Assembly: GCA_905612465.1 (NCBI GenBank)
Contig: CAJQSC010000018.1
Coordinates: 1 to 47,406 of the forward strand
Direction: 5' to 3'
DNA from: an uncultured Candidatus Pelagibacter sp.
GTDB lineage: Bacteria > Pseudomonadota > Alphaproteobacteria > Pelagibacterales > Pelagibacteraceae
Length of the DNA stretch: 47,406 nt
Shown here: piece by piece, positions 20,513 to 30,439 of the stretch
Layout: every line of letters starts with the position of its first letter
Numbering within the stretch: position 1 is the first letter of the stretch
Position numbers and translations under genes: made by a program
Notes under the pieces: generated by a model
Seen by the model: only the letters and a program-made list of their open reading frames with translations
Told to the model about the DNA's origin: nothing
Databases searched by the model: none

Positions 20513-20946
20513 TTACCAGTTGAGCCAAATCCACCTTCACCTCTTAAAGTATTTGGTAAATTATCTGTTTCTTCTAATTCCATTTTAATAACTGGTGTTA
20601 AGATCATCTGTGCCACTCTATCCTTGTTATTAATTATAAAATCTTCTTTTCCGTGATTAAAAAGAATAATTTTAATCTCACCCCTGTAATCACTATCAAT
20701 AGTTCCTGGCGTATTCAAAACAGTTATACCTTTTTTTGCAGCAAGACCTGAACGAGGGCGAATTTGTACCTCATAATCCTCTGAAAATGCCACAGAAAGC
20801 CCTGTAGGTACTAAATATGAACTATTGGGTGATATTTTAATTGGCTCTTCTATAAAAGCCATTAAGTCCATACCAGAAGCGCCACTTGTTTTGTAAACTG
20901 GAAGTTCTACTTCAGGGTTTAATTTTTTGATTAATACTCTTGCCAT
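20509..20946 (-). CDS. dut: dUTP diphosphatase
   Basis: SGASGMDLMA, IRPRSGLAAKKGITVLNTPGTIDSDYRGEI, RGEGGFGSTGK. Confidence 0.97.
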   Translation of the reverse strand: MARVLIKKLNPEVELPVYKTSGASGMDLMAFIEEPIKISPNSSYLVPTGLSVAFSEDYEVQIRPRSGLAAKKGITVLNTPGTIDSDYRGEIKIILFNHGKEDFIINNKDRVAQMILTPVIKMELEETDNLPNTLRGEGGFGSTGK

Positions 20947-20952
20947 TAAATT

Positions 20953-22158
20953 TTAATTTAACTGCTCAATAACTCTATCTGTTATCTCCTCTGAGATTTC
21001 AGATTTTTTTTTCATGGCAAGTTTTTCATTTTTTATTTGTTTATCTTTATAAAAAATTGAAACCTCATTAAAATCAGAGTCAAATCCAATAGAATTATTA
21101 GATACATCATTTGCTATTATCCAATCACAATTTTTTTCAACTAATTTTTTTTGAGCATTCTCTTGAATGTTATTTGTCTCAGCTGCAAATCCAATAACTA
21201 ATTTTGGCCTAAGAGAGTTATGTTTTGATACATAATTTAGAATATCAATATTTTTTTCAAGTTCTAAATTTAAATATTTTTGTTTCTTCATCTTTTCATT
21301 TTTTTTCTCTTTTATTTTAAAGTCAGCAACGGCGGCTGAAAAAATTGCTACATCGGCAGGTAAATTTTCTTGTGTTGCTTTAAACATTTCATTTGCTGTT
21401 TCAACTTTAATTAAATTTATATTACTATCTATTTGTAGGTTCGTAGGTCCAGAAATTAGAGTTGTTTGAAATCCTCTTTTTGCCAAAGATTTTGCTAAAG
21501 CATATCCTTGCTTTCCAGAAGATTTATTTGTTATAAACCTAACAGGATCAATATATTCATTAGTTGGTCCTGCAGTTACTAGAGCTTTTAATTTTTGATT
21601 TTTATTTAATTCACTAAAGTATGCCTCAATTGTTTGAAAAATATCTTTTGGTTCAGTCATTTTTCCTTCACCAAATTCTCCACAAGCCATATCTCCAATT
21701 TCGGGGCCAATTATTTTATACCCATAAGATTTTAATTGATTGAGATTTTGTTTAGTTGAAGGGTGCTCCCACATTCTTACATTCATAGCAGGTGTCAAAA
21801 AAACATCCTTGTCAGATGCAAGAATTACTGTTGAGGCTAAATCATCTGAAGATCCAGCGCTTAATTTAGAAATAGTATTTGCAGTAGTAGGAACAACAAG
21901 TATTACATCTGCCCATCTAGAGAGTGATATATGGTCCATTTCAGCTTCATTTTCAGCATTGAATAAATCATCATAAACCTTTCCTTGAGAAAGTGAGGCC
22001 ACTGATAAGGGGGTTACAAATTCTTTTGCACTTTTGGTAAGTATGGTTTTAATTTCTACATCTTGTTTTTTTAATAATCTAATAAGTTCCAAACTTTTGT
22101 ACGCAGATATACCTCCACATATTATTAAAAGTATTTTTTTCTGTGATAAATTATTCAT
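20953..22158 (-). CDS. coaBC: Bifunctional phosphopantothenoylcysteine decarboxylase / phosphopantothenate-cysteine ligase
   Basis: KKILLIICGGISAYKSLELIRLLKK, TPAMNVRMWEHP, VTAGPTNEYIDPVRFITNKSSGKQGYALA. Confidence 0.96.
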   Translation of the reverse strand: MNNLSQKKILLIICGGISAYKSLELIRLLKKQDVEIKTILTKSAKEFVTPLSVASLSQGKVYDDLFNAENEAEMDHISLSRWADVILVVPTTANTISKLSAGSSDDLASTVILASDKDVFLTPAMNVRMWEHPSTKQNLNQLKSYGYKIIGPEIGDMACGEFGEGKMTEPKDIFQTIEAYFSELNKNQKLKALVTAGPTNEYIDPVRFITNKSSGKQGYALAKSLAKRGFQTTLISGPTNLQIDSNINLIKVETANEMFKATQENLPADVAIFSAAVADFKIKEKKNEKMKKQKYLNLELEKNIDILNYVSKHNSLRPKLVIGFAAETNNIQENAQKKLVEKNCDWIIANDVSNNSIGFDSDFNEVSIFYKDKQIKNEKLAMKKKSEISEEITDRVIEQLN

Positions 22159-22166
22159 TTGGCAAA

Positions 22167-23735
22167 TTAAAATACTAATAGGCCAAAGATTACAAGCAGT
22201 AATAACCCAACAATAGATTGGTTTCTAAACGTAATCATTTCAGATTTTTTTTCGTTTAAGGCTGTATAGGAGTTTGAGTTCTGCGGTATTTGCCCACTTG
22301 CCAAAAATGTAAGTGCTTGATTGGCTTTATCCATAATTTCTGGAAAATCAGGTAATCTTTTAATTACCTCAGTTGTACTTTTTAAACCCTCACTTAAAGT
22401 ATTAATAGGATCTTTGGTTTCTCTTAACCAACTTTCTAAAACTGGTTTTGAGGTTTCCCAAATATTAGTATTAGGGTTGAGTTTTCTAGCAACACCCTCA
22501 ACTACTACCATAGTTTTTTGTAACATTAATAATTGGGGCTGAGTTTGCATGTTAAATTTTTCAGTAACATCAAAAAGCTGTTTTAGTAATTTTCCACCAG
22601 AAATATCTTTAACAGACTGACCAAAAATTGGCTCACCAATTGAGCGTAACGCTTGAGCGAGATCATCCACAGGGACATCTTTAGGGACAAGGCCAGCAAC
22701 CAAATGTACTTCAGCAACTTTTTTATAATCTCTCTGGATAAAGCCAAATAAAATTTCTGCTAAAAATCTTTTACTGAGGCTGTCTAGTCTACCCATAATA
22801 CCAAAATCAATTGGAACAATTTGTCCATTGTTATCAATAAAAATATTTCCTTGATGCATATCAGCATGAAAAAAGCCATCCCTAACAGCATGCCTTAAAA
22901 AATGCTGAATAATATCAGAGGCAATTCTCTTAGTATCAATATTTCTTTTTTGTAAATCTTTAGTTTCCCGAATAGAAACACCATCCACCCAATCAAGTGT
23001 CATTACATTTTCACTTGTAAAATTCCAATAAATTACAGGAACTCTAAAACCAGCATCATTCTTTGTATTTTCTGCGTATTCATTTGCAGCAGCAGCTTCA
23101 AATCTTAAATCCATTTCAAGATTAGTTATTTCTTTAAGCAAAAAAACAACTTCAATTAACTTTAATCTTTTGGTTTTTTTGACAAACGACTCTACAAAAA
23201 AAGCAAAAAGCATCAGCGCATCTATTTCTTCATTAAAATTTTTTTTTATATCTGGTCTTAAGATTTTAATAGCCACATCTTTTATTGTGCCATTATCGTT
23301 TATTTTAGCTTTATGAACTTGAGCTATTGAGGCAGCAGCAACTGGTTCACTCAAATCTATTATTGAATTAAAGGTTTCTTCCCCCAAATCTTTTTTAATG
23401 ATTATCTTTGCCTCAGATAAAGGAAAGGCCGGAAGCCTGTCTTGTAAACCTTCTAACTGCTTTGCTAATTCTTCTCCAATTATGTCTGGCCGTGTAACCA
23501 AAAATTGTCCCAATTTGATAAAAGTTGTTCCCATTGACTGTAATGATTTTGAGAGTCTTTCTCCTTCTGTATTATTAAAATTAATTTTTTGCTTATTTGA
23601 AAAAGAAAAGGAAAGTATTTGAAATAGAACTTTAATAGCGAGAGGTGGTTTTTTAAATTTAGAAACAACATTTAAAATATCAGATCTAGCTAATTTTCTT
23701 CCTAATTTAAAAAGAATAAATAGTTTTTTAATCAT
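22167..23735 (-). CDS. ubiB: Ubiquinone biosynthesis ABC1-family kinase UbiB
   Basis: GTTFIKLGQFLVTRPDIIGEELAKQLEGLQDRLPAF, FHADMHQGNIFIDNNGQIVPIDFGIMGRL. Confidence 0.95.
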   Translation of the reverse strand: MIKKLFILFKLGRKLARSDILNVVSKFKKPPLAIKVLFQILSFSFSNKQKINFNNTEGERLSKSLQSMGTTFIKLGQFLVTRPDIIGEELAKQLEGLQDRLPAFPLSEAKIIIKKDLGEETFNSIIDLSEPVAAASIAQVHKAKINDNGTIKDVAIKILRPDIKKNFNEEIDALMLFAFFVESFVKKTKRLKLIEVVFLLKEITNLEMDLRFEAAAANEYAENTKNDAGFRVPVIYWNFTSENVMTLDWVDGVSIRETKDLQKRNIDTKRIASDIIQHFLRHAVRDGFFHADMHQGNIFIDNNGQIVPIDFGIMGRLDSLSKRFLAEILFGFIQRDYKKVAEVHLVAGLVPKDVPVDDLAQALRSIGEPIFGQSVKDISGGKLLKQLFDVTEKFNMQTQPQLLMLQKTMVVVEGVARKLNPNTNIWETSKPVLESWLRETKDPINTLSEGLKSTTEVIKRLPDFPEIMDKANQALTFLASGQIPQNSNSYTALNEKKSEMITFRNQSIVGLLLLVIFGLLVF

Positions 23736-24439
23736 TAAATCTTCCAGCCAGAGTGAATTGCTACAATTCCACCAGATAAGTTTCTGTAACTACAATTTTG
23801 GAATTTATTTTTTTGCATTAGATCAATTAATTCCTCTTGGTTAATAAATTCTTCAATACTTTTGATTAAATATTCATAAGGTTCTTTTTGACCCACAACT
23901 GCTCTTCCAATCAAAGGAATAAGCTTAGAATAATTTTTATAAATAAAATTTAAATTTGAGTTTTGAATTTTTGAAAATTCCAAACACAAGTAGTGACCAC
24001 CAGGTTTTAAAATACGATAGGCTTCAGAAAGAGCTTTATTAAGATCCTTAGTATTACGTAGGCCAAAACTTATTGTATAATAGTCACAAGAATTTTCTTT
24101 TAAGGGTAATTTTTCTGCTGGGGCAATCACCCAGTTAATGTTTTTATAAGCAGCTAATTTCTTTTTACCCTTGCCAATCATTCCTTTATTTGGATCAACA
24201 CAAAAAATTTTACCATCTGTATTGGTAGAGTCTAAAAAAAGCTTACCTAGATCACCGGTACCACAAGCAACATCAATTAATATTTTATTTTTTGAGGGAT
24301 TCATCCAGCTCATTAAATTTCTTTTCCAAATTCTATGAACACCTAATGACATAAAGTCATTCATTAAATCATATTTATCGTAGACATTATCAAAGACACC
24401 CTGGACAAGTCCTTTTTTATTTTGGAGATATTGTTGCAT
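23735..24439 (-). CDS. ubiE: Ubiquinone/menaquinone biosynthesis methyltransferase UbiE
   Basis: VFDNVYDKYDLMNDFMSLGVHRIWKRNLM, DVACGTGDLG; start set to the ATG at 24439 because the longer ORF overlaps divergent mutM. Confidence 0.95.
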   Translation of the reverse strand: MQQYLQNKKGLVQGVFDNVYDKYDLMNDFMSLGVHRIWKRNLMSWMNPSKNKILIDVACGTGDLGKLFLDSTNTDGKIFCVDPNKGMIGKGKKKLAAYKNINWVIAPAEKLPLKENSCDYYTISFGLRNTKDLNKALSEAYRILKPGGHYLCLEFSKIQNSNLNFIYKNYSKLIPLIGRAVVGQKEPYEYLIKSIEEFINQEELIDLMQKNKFQNCSYRNLSGGIVAIHSGWKI

Positions 24440-24473
24440 GTTAAATTTGTTATTTACTGATAATATACTGTAA

Positions 24474-25337
24474 ATGCCAGAATTACCAGAAGTAGAAATA
24501 GTTAAACAATCATTAGCTAAAAAAATACAACAAAAAAAAATCAAGAGAGTAATAATCACGAATAGAAATTTAAGATTTAAAATTCCTCCTAAATTTGAAG
24601 AATTATTACAAAATAAGATCATTAAAAAAGTTACAAGATTTTCAAAATATTTAATCTTGAATTTCTCTGATGGATCATTTTGTTTAATTCATTTAGGAAT
24701 GTCAGGAACAATACACTTAATTTATAAAGATAATTTCAATAAATTTACAAATACTAGTTTTTATAATTCGCCAACGTTGCCAAAAAAACATAATCATGTT
24801 GAAATACAATTTAAGGATTTAAAAGTTATTTATAATGATCCTAGGAGGTTTGGTTTTTTTATTTTTATAAATAATAAGAACGAGCTCATAAATAGATTTA
24901 ATCACTTAGGACCAGAACCATTTTTTAAAAATTTTGATCTAAAATATCTTTTGAAATATTTCTTAAATAAAAAAAAAGATATAAAAAGTTTTTTACTAGA
25001 TCAAAAGTTTGTATCTGGAATTGGTAATATCTATGCAAATGAAATTTTATTTTTAAGTAAAATTAATCCAACAATATATGCAATGAAATTAACAAAAAAC
25101 GATTGTAAAAAAATTATTTCTTTTTCAAAAAGTATACTCAAAAAAGCCATCAAAAAAGGTGGCTCTAGTATTCGTGATTTTAAGAATACCTCTGGCCAAA
25201 GTGGAAATTTTCAAAAAGAATTTAAAGTTTACCAAAGAGAAAATCTAAATTGCCTAAGAAATAAATGCCCTGGCAAAATAAAGAAAATATTTATATCCAA
25301 TAGATCTACTTTTTTTTGTAATATCTGCCAAAAATAA
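24474..25337 (+). CDS. mutM: Formamidopyrimidine-DNA glycosylase
   Basis: MPELPEVEIVKQSL N-terminus, GIGNIYANEILF, C-terminal zinc finger CLRNKCPGK...STFFCNICQK. Confidence 0.97.
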   Translation: MPELPEVEIVKQSLAKKIQQKKIKRVIITNRNLRFKIPPKFEELLQNKIIKKVTRFSKYLILNFSDGSFCLIHLGMSGTIHLIYKDNFNKFTNTSFYNSPTLPKKHNHVEIQFKDLKVIYNDPRRFGFFIFINNKNELINRFNHLGPEPFFKNFDLKYLLKYFLNKKKDIKSFLLDQKFVSGIGNIYANEILFLSKINPTIYAMKLTKNDCKKIISFSKSILKKAIKKGGSSIRDFKNTSGQSGNFQKEFKVYQRENLNCLRNKCPGKIKKIFISNRSTFFCNICQK

Positions 25338-25387
25338 GCAATTATTCTGTTGACCAGTATAAATTCTCGAGTTATACCACAGCGCTT

Positions 25388-25648
25388 ATGGCAAACACAA
25401 AATCAGCAATTAAAAGAATTAGAAAAATTGCTACGCAAACACTAGTTAATAAGGCTCGTAAGAGTAAATACAGGAATGCTATAAAAAAGATGAACCTTCT
25501 TCTTGAAGAAAAGAAAAAAGATGAAGCTTTAAAATTCTTGCCAAAGTTGAACTCTGAGTTAATGAAAGTTGCAAAGACTGGAATTATTAAAAAAGCTAAC
25601 GCTTCAAGAAATGTTTCAAGAATAACAAAAAAAATTTCAGCCTTATAA
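25388..25648 (+). CDS. rpsT: 30S ribosomal protein S20
   Basis: MANTKSAIKRIRKIATQTLVNKARKSKYRNAIKKM; mutM-rpsT-dnaA order. Confidence 0.96.
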   Translation: MANTKSAIKRIRKIATQTLVNKARKSKYRNAIKKMNLLLEEKKKDEALKFLPKLNSELMKVAKTGIIKKANASRNVSRITKKISAL

Positions 25649-25834
25649 AAACTACCTGCAGTTGCTGAAAAATTTCAATCAAAAGTACTTATACCAAATA
25701 AGATTTTTTTTTAATTAACGACACTACATCTAGATTTTGTAAAGTTTATAATTTGTAAATCGTACACTCACAGATTTTAAATTTGTAAATTTATTAGTAC
25801 ATTTAATTGGTGCTGTGATAAAAATATTATCCAG

Positions 25835-25878
25835 AATAAAAATAGACCATTTTTTATAAATAAAAATAGAACATTTTT
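25835..25878. repeat. Two direct copies of AATAAAAATAGAMCATTTTT (24-bp period), each containing an AAAAAT-N5-ATTTTT dyad, upstream of dnaA
   Basis: Copy 1 25835-25854, copy 2 25859-25878; 19/20 identical. Confidence 0.7.
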
Positions 25879-25999
25879 AAAAGATAATTATTCCCGTTAT
25901 AAATGATTCACTCAGAGATTTTATTTATTTTCAAAATTACAAACAATTTTATTGTATAATTTCTAATTTACTTCTAACTAACTTTATTCCTACAAATTT

Positions 26000-27412
26000 A
26001 TGTCTAGCAACAATATAACACAAAATTTAAAAAATGTTTCTTCAGAGGCCTTAGATTGGGTTCTTATTCAAAAAGATATGAAGAATAAATTAGGTGGTGA
26101 TATATATGAAAGTTGGCTTAGAAAAATAGACTTTGTTGAGGAGATGAATAATTATATTTTACTCTCTGTTTCAACTAGATTTATAAGAGATTGGATTACT
26201 TCAAGGTATTTAGATCAAATTTTACAAGTCATTAAAGTCTATAAAAAAGACCTAACAAGAATTGAATTTAAAATTGTTGAAAAAAACTCCGACAATGATG
26301 TTAAAGGTAATATTCAATCAAATGCTAATAATGAAAATGTATCATTTATTAAAGATACATACTTACAGTATAATAGAATTGATCCTAATAAAAGATTTGA
26401 TAATTTTATAACAGGTACAAGTAATAAATTGGCATACGAGGCATCACTAAAAGTTTCAGAAAATATTTCTCATTACAATCCACTTTATATTTACGGAGGT
26501 GTTGGAATGGGTAAAACTCATTTATTAAATTCAATTGGTCTTTCGTTGAAGGATAAAAATAAGGTTATGTTTATTTCTGCTGAAAGATTTATGTATCAAT
26601 TTGTTAAGTCTATTAAATCTAATGATATGGTAAAATTTAAAGAATATTTTAGAAATACTGATATTTTATTAATTGATGATATCCAGTTCATGAATGGCAA
26701 AGAAGCAATGCAAGAAGAGTTTTTTCACACATTTAATGCATTGATTGATAAAGGTTCACAAGTAATAATTTCTGCAGACAGAGCCCCAAATAAGCTATCT
26801 AGAATCCAAGACAGAATTAAATCAAGGTTCGCAGGTGGTTTAGTTGTTGATATTCAAAAACCAGATTATGAACTTAGAAGTAAAATTGTTAAACAGAAAA
26901 CTGAGGAGCTTAATATTTTTTACTCTAATCAAGTAAATATTTCTGAAGAAATACAAAAATTTATCAGCACTGAAATTACAACAAGTATTAGAGAATTAGT
27001 TGGTGCAATTAATAGAGTTGTCTCTTTTTCAAGAATATATAATAAAGTTCCAAATTTATCTGAAGTTAAAGGTGTATTAAAAGATTTATTAAATTTAGGT
27101 GAAAACAAAGTAACAATTGATTTAATACAATCTACTGTATGTAAATTCTTTAAAATTAGTAAAAATGAAATGCTTTCTGCAAGAAGATCTAGATATCTTG
27201 TTAGACCAAGACAGACTGCGATTTATTTAACTAAGATATTGACATCTAAATCCTTACCAGAAATAGGAAGAGAATTTTCTAATCGAGACCATACAACAAT
27301 CATACATTCTGTTAAAACAATTGAAAAATTGAAGGAAAATGATGCAGAAATGACTAACAATATTAACAACTTAAAAAATCAGATATTGTATACTAAAGAA
27401 AATGAAATTTAA
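26000..27412 (+). CDS. dnaA: Chromosomal replication initiator protein DnaA
   Basis: NPLYIYGGVGMGKTHLLNSIG, DILLIDDIQFMNGKEAMQEEFFHTFN, RSRYLVRPRQTAIYLTKILTSKSLPEIGREFSNRDHTTIIHSV. Confidence 0.98.
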   Translation: MSSNNITQNLKNVSSEALDWVLIQKDMKNKLGGDIYESWLRKIDFVEEMNNYILLSVSTRFIRDWITSRYLDQILQVIKVYKKDLTRIEFKIVEKNSDNDVKGNIQSNANNENVSFIKDTYLQYNRIDPNKRFDNFITGTSNKLAYEASLKVSENISHYNPLYIYGGVGMGKTHLLNSIGLSLKDKNKVMFISAERFMYQFVKSIKSNDMVKFKEYFRNTDILLIDDIQFMNGKEAMQEEFFHTFNALIDKGSQVIISADRAPNKLSRIQDRIKSRFAGGLVVDIQKPDYELRSKIVKQKTEELNIFYSNQVNISEEIQKFISTEITTSIRELVGAINRVVSFSRIYNKVPNLSEVKGVLKDLLNLGENKVTIDLIQSTVCKFFKISKNEMLSARRSRYLVRPRQTAIYLTKILTSKSLPEIGREFSNRDHTTIIHSVKTIEKLKENDAEMTNNINNLKNQILYTKENEI

Positions 27413-28514
27413 CGTTAACCAACAAGATTTACAACAAGCACTGAATTATTGTCAGGGTGTAATAGAGAAAAGAAGTACACTGCAAATTTTATCAAATGTT
27501 TTATTGAGTGCCAGTAATTCAAACTTAACTATTACGGCAACAGACTTAGATTTAATCTTTATCCACCAAATTAATAATGTAGAAATTATTGAAGAAGGAA
27601 GCACAACCACCACTTCATCAGTCATGTATGATATTATAAGAAAATTTTCTTCAGGAAAAAAAATTAATTTATCATTAACAGATGTTAGTAAGCTCCAAGT
27701 TGAATCGGAGAAGTCTGTTTTTAATTTAAACTGTATTAGTTCATCTGAATTCCCTTTAACAGATGAAAACTTTAATCAAAATGAGTTCTCTATAAAGTCT
27801 AAACAATTATTAAAATTATTAAATAAATGTAAATTTTCTGTTTCTAACGATGAAACAAGACACTACCTAAGTGGAATTTTTTTTCATCAAACTGAAATTG
27901 AAGATAAAAATTTCTTAACTGCAGCTGCAACAGATAGTCATAGAATGTCTATATCTAAAATAAGGTTAGATCAGAAGGTAGATTTTGAACCAATTATATT
28001 ACCTAAAAAAACAATATTTCAATTATGTTCTTTGCTAGAGAGCTATGATGGGGATGTAAAAATTTCAAATATTAAATCTAAAATTAAGTTTGAGTTAAAT
28101 AATAGTATTTTAATTTCTAAGTTAATTGATGGCAAGTTTCCTAATTATATTCAGGTGATACCAAAAAATAACCAAAAAAAATTAGAAATTAACCTTAAGC
28201 TATTTCTAGACTCTGTGGATAGAGTTGCCTCAGTTTCATTAGATAAAAAGGATGGTGTAAAATTTAATTTATCAAAAGACGTTTTAAATCTATCAGTTAA
28301 TAACACTAACAGTGGTGATGGAAAAGAAAGTCTAAATGTCAAATTTGAGCATGATTTAGAAATTAGTTTTAATTCCAGGTATTTGATTGATGTTGCATCG
28401 CAACTAGTTGGGGATAAAATTGAAATCTTTTTTAATGACACTGGATCTCCGGCTCTAATTAAAGACCCAGGTGACTTTGATAGTATATTTGTTGTAATGC
28501 CTATGAAGGGTTAA
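27402..28514 (+). CDS. dnaN: DNA polymerase III subunit beta
   Basis: MKFNVNQQDLQQALNYCQGVIEKRSTLQILSNVLLSA, C-terminal FVVMPMKG. Confidence 0.97.
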   Translation: MKFNVNQQDLQQALNYCQGVIEKRSTLQILSNVLLSASNSNLTITATDLDLIFIHQINNVEIIEEGSTTTTSSVMYDIIRKFSSGKKINLSLTDVSKLQVESEKSVFNLNCISSSEFPLTDENFNQNEFSIKSKQLLKLLNKCKFSVSNDETRHYLSGIFFHQTEIEDKNFLTAAATDSHRMSISKIRLDQKVDFEPIILPKKTIFQLCSLLESYDGDVKISNIKSKIKFELNNSILISKLIDGKFPNYIQVIPKNNQKKLEINLKLFLDSVDRVASVSLDKKDGVKFNLSKDVLNLSVNNTNSGDGKESLNVKFEHDLEISFNSRYLIDVASQLVGDKIEIFFNDTGSPALIKDPGDFDSIFVVMPMKG

Positions 28515-29221
28515 CTTAGAACTTCCAGTTCAGAATAAATAATATTCTCTAATTCTTTTAAAAAAATTTCTTTTTCTAAACCTGGCTCAATTGGTTTTAA
28601 AATTGAGATGGTCAAAATTGTATTAATCTTTTTTAAACCTTTTTTTGGCCAAGTATTTCCAGAGTTAATTGCTATTGGTTGGCAAGAAATTTTTAACTTT
28701 TCATAGATTCTGCTGGAACCTTTTTTAAAAGGCGCTCTATCTTTAGGTAGTAATCTTGTACCCTGTGGAAAAATTATTAAAGGCCTATCAGATGAATTAA
28801 TTTGTTTTAATATATCATCAAAAAAACTAAGATTTTCTTTTGAAATTTTGTTTCTTTTAATTGATATGGAACCAATCTTTTTTAGATACCAGCCAAATAT
28901 AGGGATCATTAACAACTCTTTTTTTAGAATAAAAACAGGAGAATCGAAAATTGTTTGTAAGAAAAAAGTTTCAAACATTGATTGATGCGAGGCTGCTATA
29001 AAAAATTTTTGATTTTTAATTATATTTTCCTTACCTTTGATAATTATTTTTGTTGATAAAAAAATTTGTAAACAAATAGAGGTCCAGTAGCCCATAATTT
29101 TTCCACCAAATAAAACTATCTTCTTAGGTAAAAAAATTGCTGGAAGGAATATTAGTGAAATAAAAATAATTCCAGTAAAAAAGAAGAGAGAAAATAAAAA
29201 GTTTCTTATCATTTTTATCAA
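28511..29221 (-). CDS. plsC: 1-acyl-sn-glycerol-3-phosphate acyltransferase (PlsC family)
   Basis: AASHQSMFETFFLQ HX4D-like block, IFPQGTRLLPKDRAPFKKGSSRI. Confidence 0.88.
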   Translation of the reverse strand: MIKMIRNFLFSLFFFTGIIFISLIFLPAIFLPKKIVLFGGKIMGYWTSICLQIFLSTKIIIKGKENIIKNQKFFIAASHQSMFETFFLQTIFDSPVFILKKELLMIPIFGWYLKKIGSISIKRNKISKENLSFFDDILKQINSSDRPLIIFPQGTRLLPKDRAPFKKGSSRIYEKLKISCQPIAINSGNTWPKKGLKKINTILTISILKPIEPGLEKEIFLKELENIIYSELEVLS

Positions 29222-29224
29222 AAG

Positions 29225-30439
29225 CTAAATCAAGTCTTCTAGTTTTTGTCTTTTTTTAATGACGTTAATTTTAGAGCCTTTGATTAATATTTCTGGTGAT
29301 TTTGGCCTAAGATTATAGTTTGAGCTTAATGACATTCCATAAGCTCCAACATCACACATTACTACAAGGTCTTTTTCTTTTAATTTTTGAAATTTTTTTA
29401 AAGTTGTAAATTTGTCAGTACTTTCACAAATTGGGCCAACGAATTCGTAAACTTTTTTTGAAACTTGGCTTGTTTTTATTGCAGGCAAGGTTCTATGGTG
29501 AGCACCATATAACGCTGGTCTCATAAGGTCATTCATTGCGGCATCCAATATAATAAAGTCTTTTTTATCATTCTCTTTTATATAAATGACTTTTGAAATT
29601 AGCGATCCTATATTACCAACTATTGATCTACCTGGTTCAAATATAATTTGAGATTTATGATTTTTTAAGAATTTCTTTATAGCAATATTGTATTTTTGAT
29701 AATTAAGTTTTTTATTATTTTTTTCATAAGATATTCCCATACCACCACCAAGATCCACGAACTCAAATTTATGATTACTTTTTTTAATAACTTTATCCAC
29801 CACTTTAAGCATTTCTTCATATGGTTTATGATCAAGAATTTGACTTCCTATATGAACACTTAAACATTTAAGATTAATATTTTTTGATAATTTAGAATAA
29901 CTGACAAGGTCAAAAAATGTTTTTTCATCTACACCAAATTTATTTTCTTTTTTACCAGTTGAAATTTGTTTTAAAGTTTTTGCATCTGTATTTGGATTTA
30001 ATCTAATACCAATATTTACAATTTTTTTTTTAGATTTGGCAATTCTTTCTATTTCACTAATTTCACTTTTAGACTCAGCATTTATTAGTAAAATTTCTCT
30101 ATCAACTGCATAACTTATTTCATTTGATGTTTTCCCAACCCCCGAAAAAACTATTTTTTTTGGGTCTATGCCAGCCTTAAGTGCCATCATCAATTCCCCC
30201 ATCGAAACCACATCTGCACCTAATCCAAATTTTCTAATTTCTCTAATCAGATTAACATTGGTATTAGACTTAATAGCAAAACATACCAGTGGAGCAAAAG
30301 AGTTGAAACTCTTCTTAAAATTAATTATGTTTTCTCTCAATTTTCTGTATGAGTAGCAATAGACAGGAGTACCAAATTTTTTTGCAATATAGTTAACTTT
30401 AACTTTTTCAATTGAAAGATTTTTATTAATATATTTCAT
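29225..30439 (-). CDS. lysA: Diaminopimelate decarboxylase
   Basis: FGTPVYCYSYRKL, CFAIKSNTNVNLIREIRKFGLGADVVSMGEL, EPGRSIVGNIG, CESTDKF. Confidence 0.95.
   Translation of the reverse strand: MKYINKNLSIEKVKVNYIAKKFGTPVYCYSYRKLRENIINFKKSFNSFAPLVCFAIKSNTNVNLIREIRKFGLGADVVSMGELMMALKAGIDPKKIVFSGVGKTSNEISYAVDREILLINAESKSEISEIERIAKSKKKIVNIGIRLNPNTDAKTLKQISTGKKENKFGVDEKTFFDLVSYSKLSKNINLKCLSVHIGSQILDHKPYEEMLKVVDKVIKKSNHKFEFVDLGGGMGISYEKNNKKLNYQKYNIAIKKFLKNHKSQIIFEPGRSIVGNIGSLISKVIYIKENDKKDFIILDAAMNDLMRPALYGAHHRTLPAIKTSQVSKKVYEFVGPICESTDKFTTLKKFQKLKEKDLVVMCDVGAYGMSLSSNYNLRPKSPEILIKGSKINVIKKRQKLEDLI

Noticed and set aside
24440-24622. 61-residue N-terminal extension of UbiE
   Set aside because: Antisense to the conserved MutM N-terminus; UbiE homology starts after 24439.
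25649-25999. Firm oriC call
   Set aside because: No perfect DnaA box (TTATCCACA) cluster, no clear strand switch in gene orientation, and alphaproteobacterial origins often lie elsewhere; kept only as a hypothesis.
27559-27567. TTATCCACC DnaA-box-like sequence in dnaN
   Set aside because: Single degenerate match within conserved coding sequence.
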